This document shows, in pieces, positions 63,693-64,000 of a DNA stretch of 64,000 bases. The stretch spans positions 21,726 to 85,725 of the forward strand of contig CAMLDI010000013.1 in assembly GCA_946478845.1 (NCBI GenBank), read 5' to 3'. This DNA comes from an uncultured Paenibacillaceae bacterium. Lineage in GTDB: Bacteria > Bacillota > Bacilli > Aneurinibacillales > Aneurinibacillaceae. Each line of letters opens with the position of its first letter. The stretch's first letter is position 1. The position numbers and the translations under genes are program-made. Below the pieces are notes generated by a model. The model was not told the DNA's origin, ran no database searches, and saw only the letters and a list, made by a program, of their open reading frames with translations.

Positions 63693-63723
63693 GTCTGGAT
63701 CCGAAAGGATCCGGGCTTTTTTT
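63693..63723 (+). terminator. Terminator of the third glycan cluster
   Basis: GGATCC-GAAA-GGATCC hairpin with a GNRA tetraloop. The stem extends outward by four more pairs, including G-T, and is followed by seven Ts. Confidence 0.93.
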
Positions 63724-63727
63724 GTGC

Positions 63728-64000
63728 TTATCAGCCGTATCCCATTGGGTCAGGAAGAGGGAGATGTGAAGAGGTGCCGTGAGGCACATATCATGAGTAT
63801 CCCATTGGGTCAGGAAGAGGAGAGGTGGATGGTGGGGGGCGGAAGGCACATATCCATGAGTATCCCATCGGGTCAGGAAGAGGAGAGGTGAAGAGTGCCG
63901 GGAGGCACATATCATCTGTATCCCATTGGGTCAGGAGAGGGAGAGGTGAAGAGGTGCCGTGAGGCACATATCATCTGTATCCCATTGGGTCAGGAAGCGA
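63728..64000 (+). repeat. Tandem array of the dispersed repeat family, locus G (runs off the window)
   Basis: Five copies of TATCCCATTGGGTCAGG (one with a single change) start at 63738, 63798, 63861, 63919 and 63978, with periods of 58-63 bp. Between them lie hairpins with GTGCC/GGCAC arms, mostly with a GTGA loop, one with GGGA and one altered. The purine-rich filler (GAAGAGGAGAGGTGAAGAG and variants) varies. Nothing else is in this last 309 bp. Confidence 0.9.

Overview
The window is low-GC Gram-positive (Bacillota, most likely Bacillales) chromosome. The evidence is purine-rich Shine-Dalgarno sites with ATG/TTG/GTG starts, many three-module SLH (S-layer homology) proteins, a pgsB-pgsC-pgsA poly-gamma-glutamate operon, a YwqE/CpsB-type PHP phosphatase, a WecG/TagA-type transferase and a Bacillus-type LexA box. 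I cannot name the genus. No rRNA, tRNA, CRISPR-cas locus or complete prophage was seen.

Region 1 (1-15.5 kb, AT-rich up to about 12.4 kb) is the end of a surface-polysaccharide cluster. It holds a partial GT2, two hexapeptide acyltransferases, a Wzx-type flippase, UDP-glucose dehydrogenase plus UDP-glucuronate 4-epimerase (to UDP-GalA), glycosyltransferases, a GDP-mannose enzyme, a glucose-6-phosphate isomerase, a wrecked pectate-lyase-like gene, GalE and a CpsB-like phosphatase. Region 2 (15.7-28 kb) is a second cluster: GalU, an initiating sugar-phosphate transferase, a flippase, three glycosyltransferases, a UDP-glucuronate decarboxylase-like enzyme with its own UDP-glucose dehydrogenase (to UDP-xylose), a polymerase/ligase that is an internal tandem duplication, and a second glucose-6-phosphate isomerase.

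Region 3 (28-30.6 kb) is an AT-rich RloA/RloB-like ATPase plus TOPRIM-like pair, probably anti-phage, behind a promoter bracketed by two identical palindromes. Region 4 (30.8-46 kb) is a cell-surface block: seven SLH proteins around a poly-gamma-glutamate operon, with a small decayed LysR/SDR pair inserted. Region 5 (46-48.4 kb) has a GyrI-like protein, an IS1595-type transposase relative that lacks the first catalytic motif and lies under apparent LexA boxes, and a 69-bp tandem repeat.

Region 6 (48.4-63.7 kb) is a third glycan cluster. It has a polymerase, four enzymes matching the UDP-GlcNAc to UDP-GlcNAc3NAcA route (WbpA, WbpB, WbpE and WbpD types), a membrane UDP-GlcNAc 4,6-dehydratase with a second aminotransferase (bacillosamine-like sugar), an initiating transferase, a MurJ/Wzx-like flippase, an O-antigen-ligase-type protein and a VanZ-like protein.

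A short repeat family recurs through the intergenic DNA. Its core is close to TATCCCATTGGGTCAGG. It often sits just after a gene's intrinsic terminator in the sense orientation, and in arrays it alternates with short hairpins capped by GNRA-type tetraloops. This family, the palindrome-flanked RloA/RloB pair, the LexA-box transposase relative and the tandem polymerase are the most unusual features.
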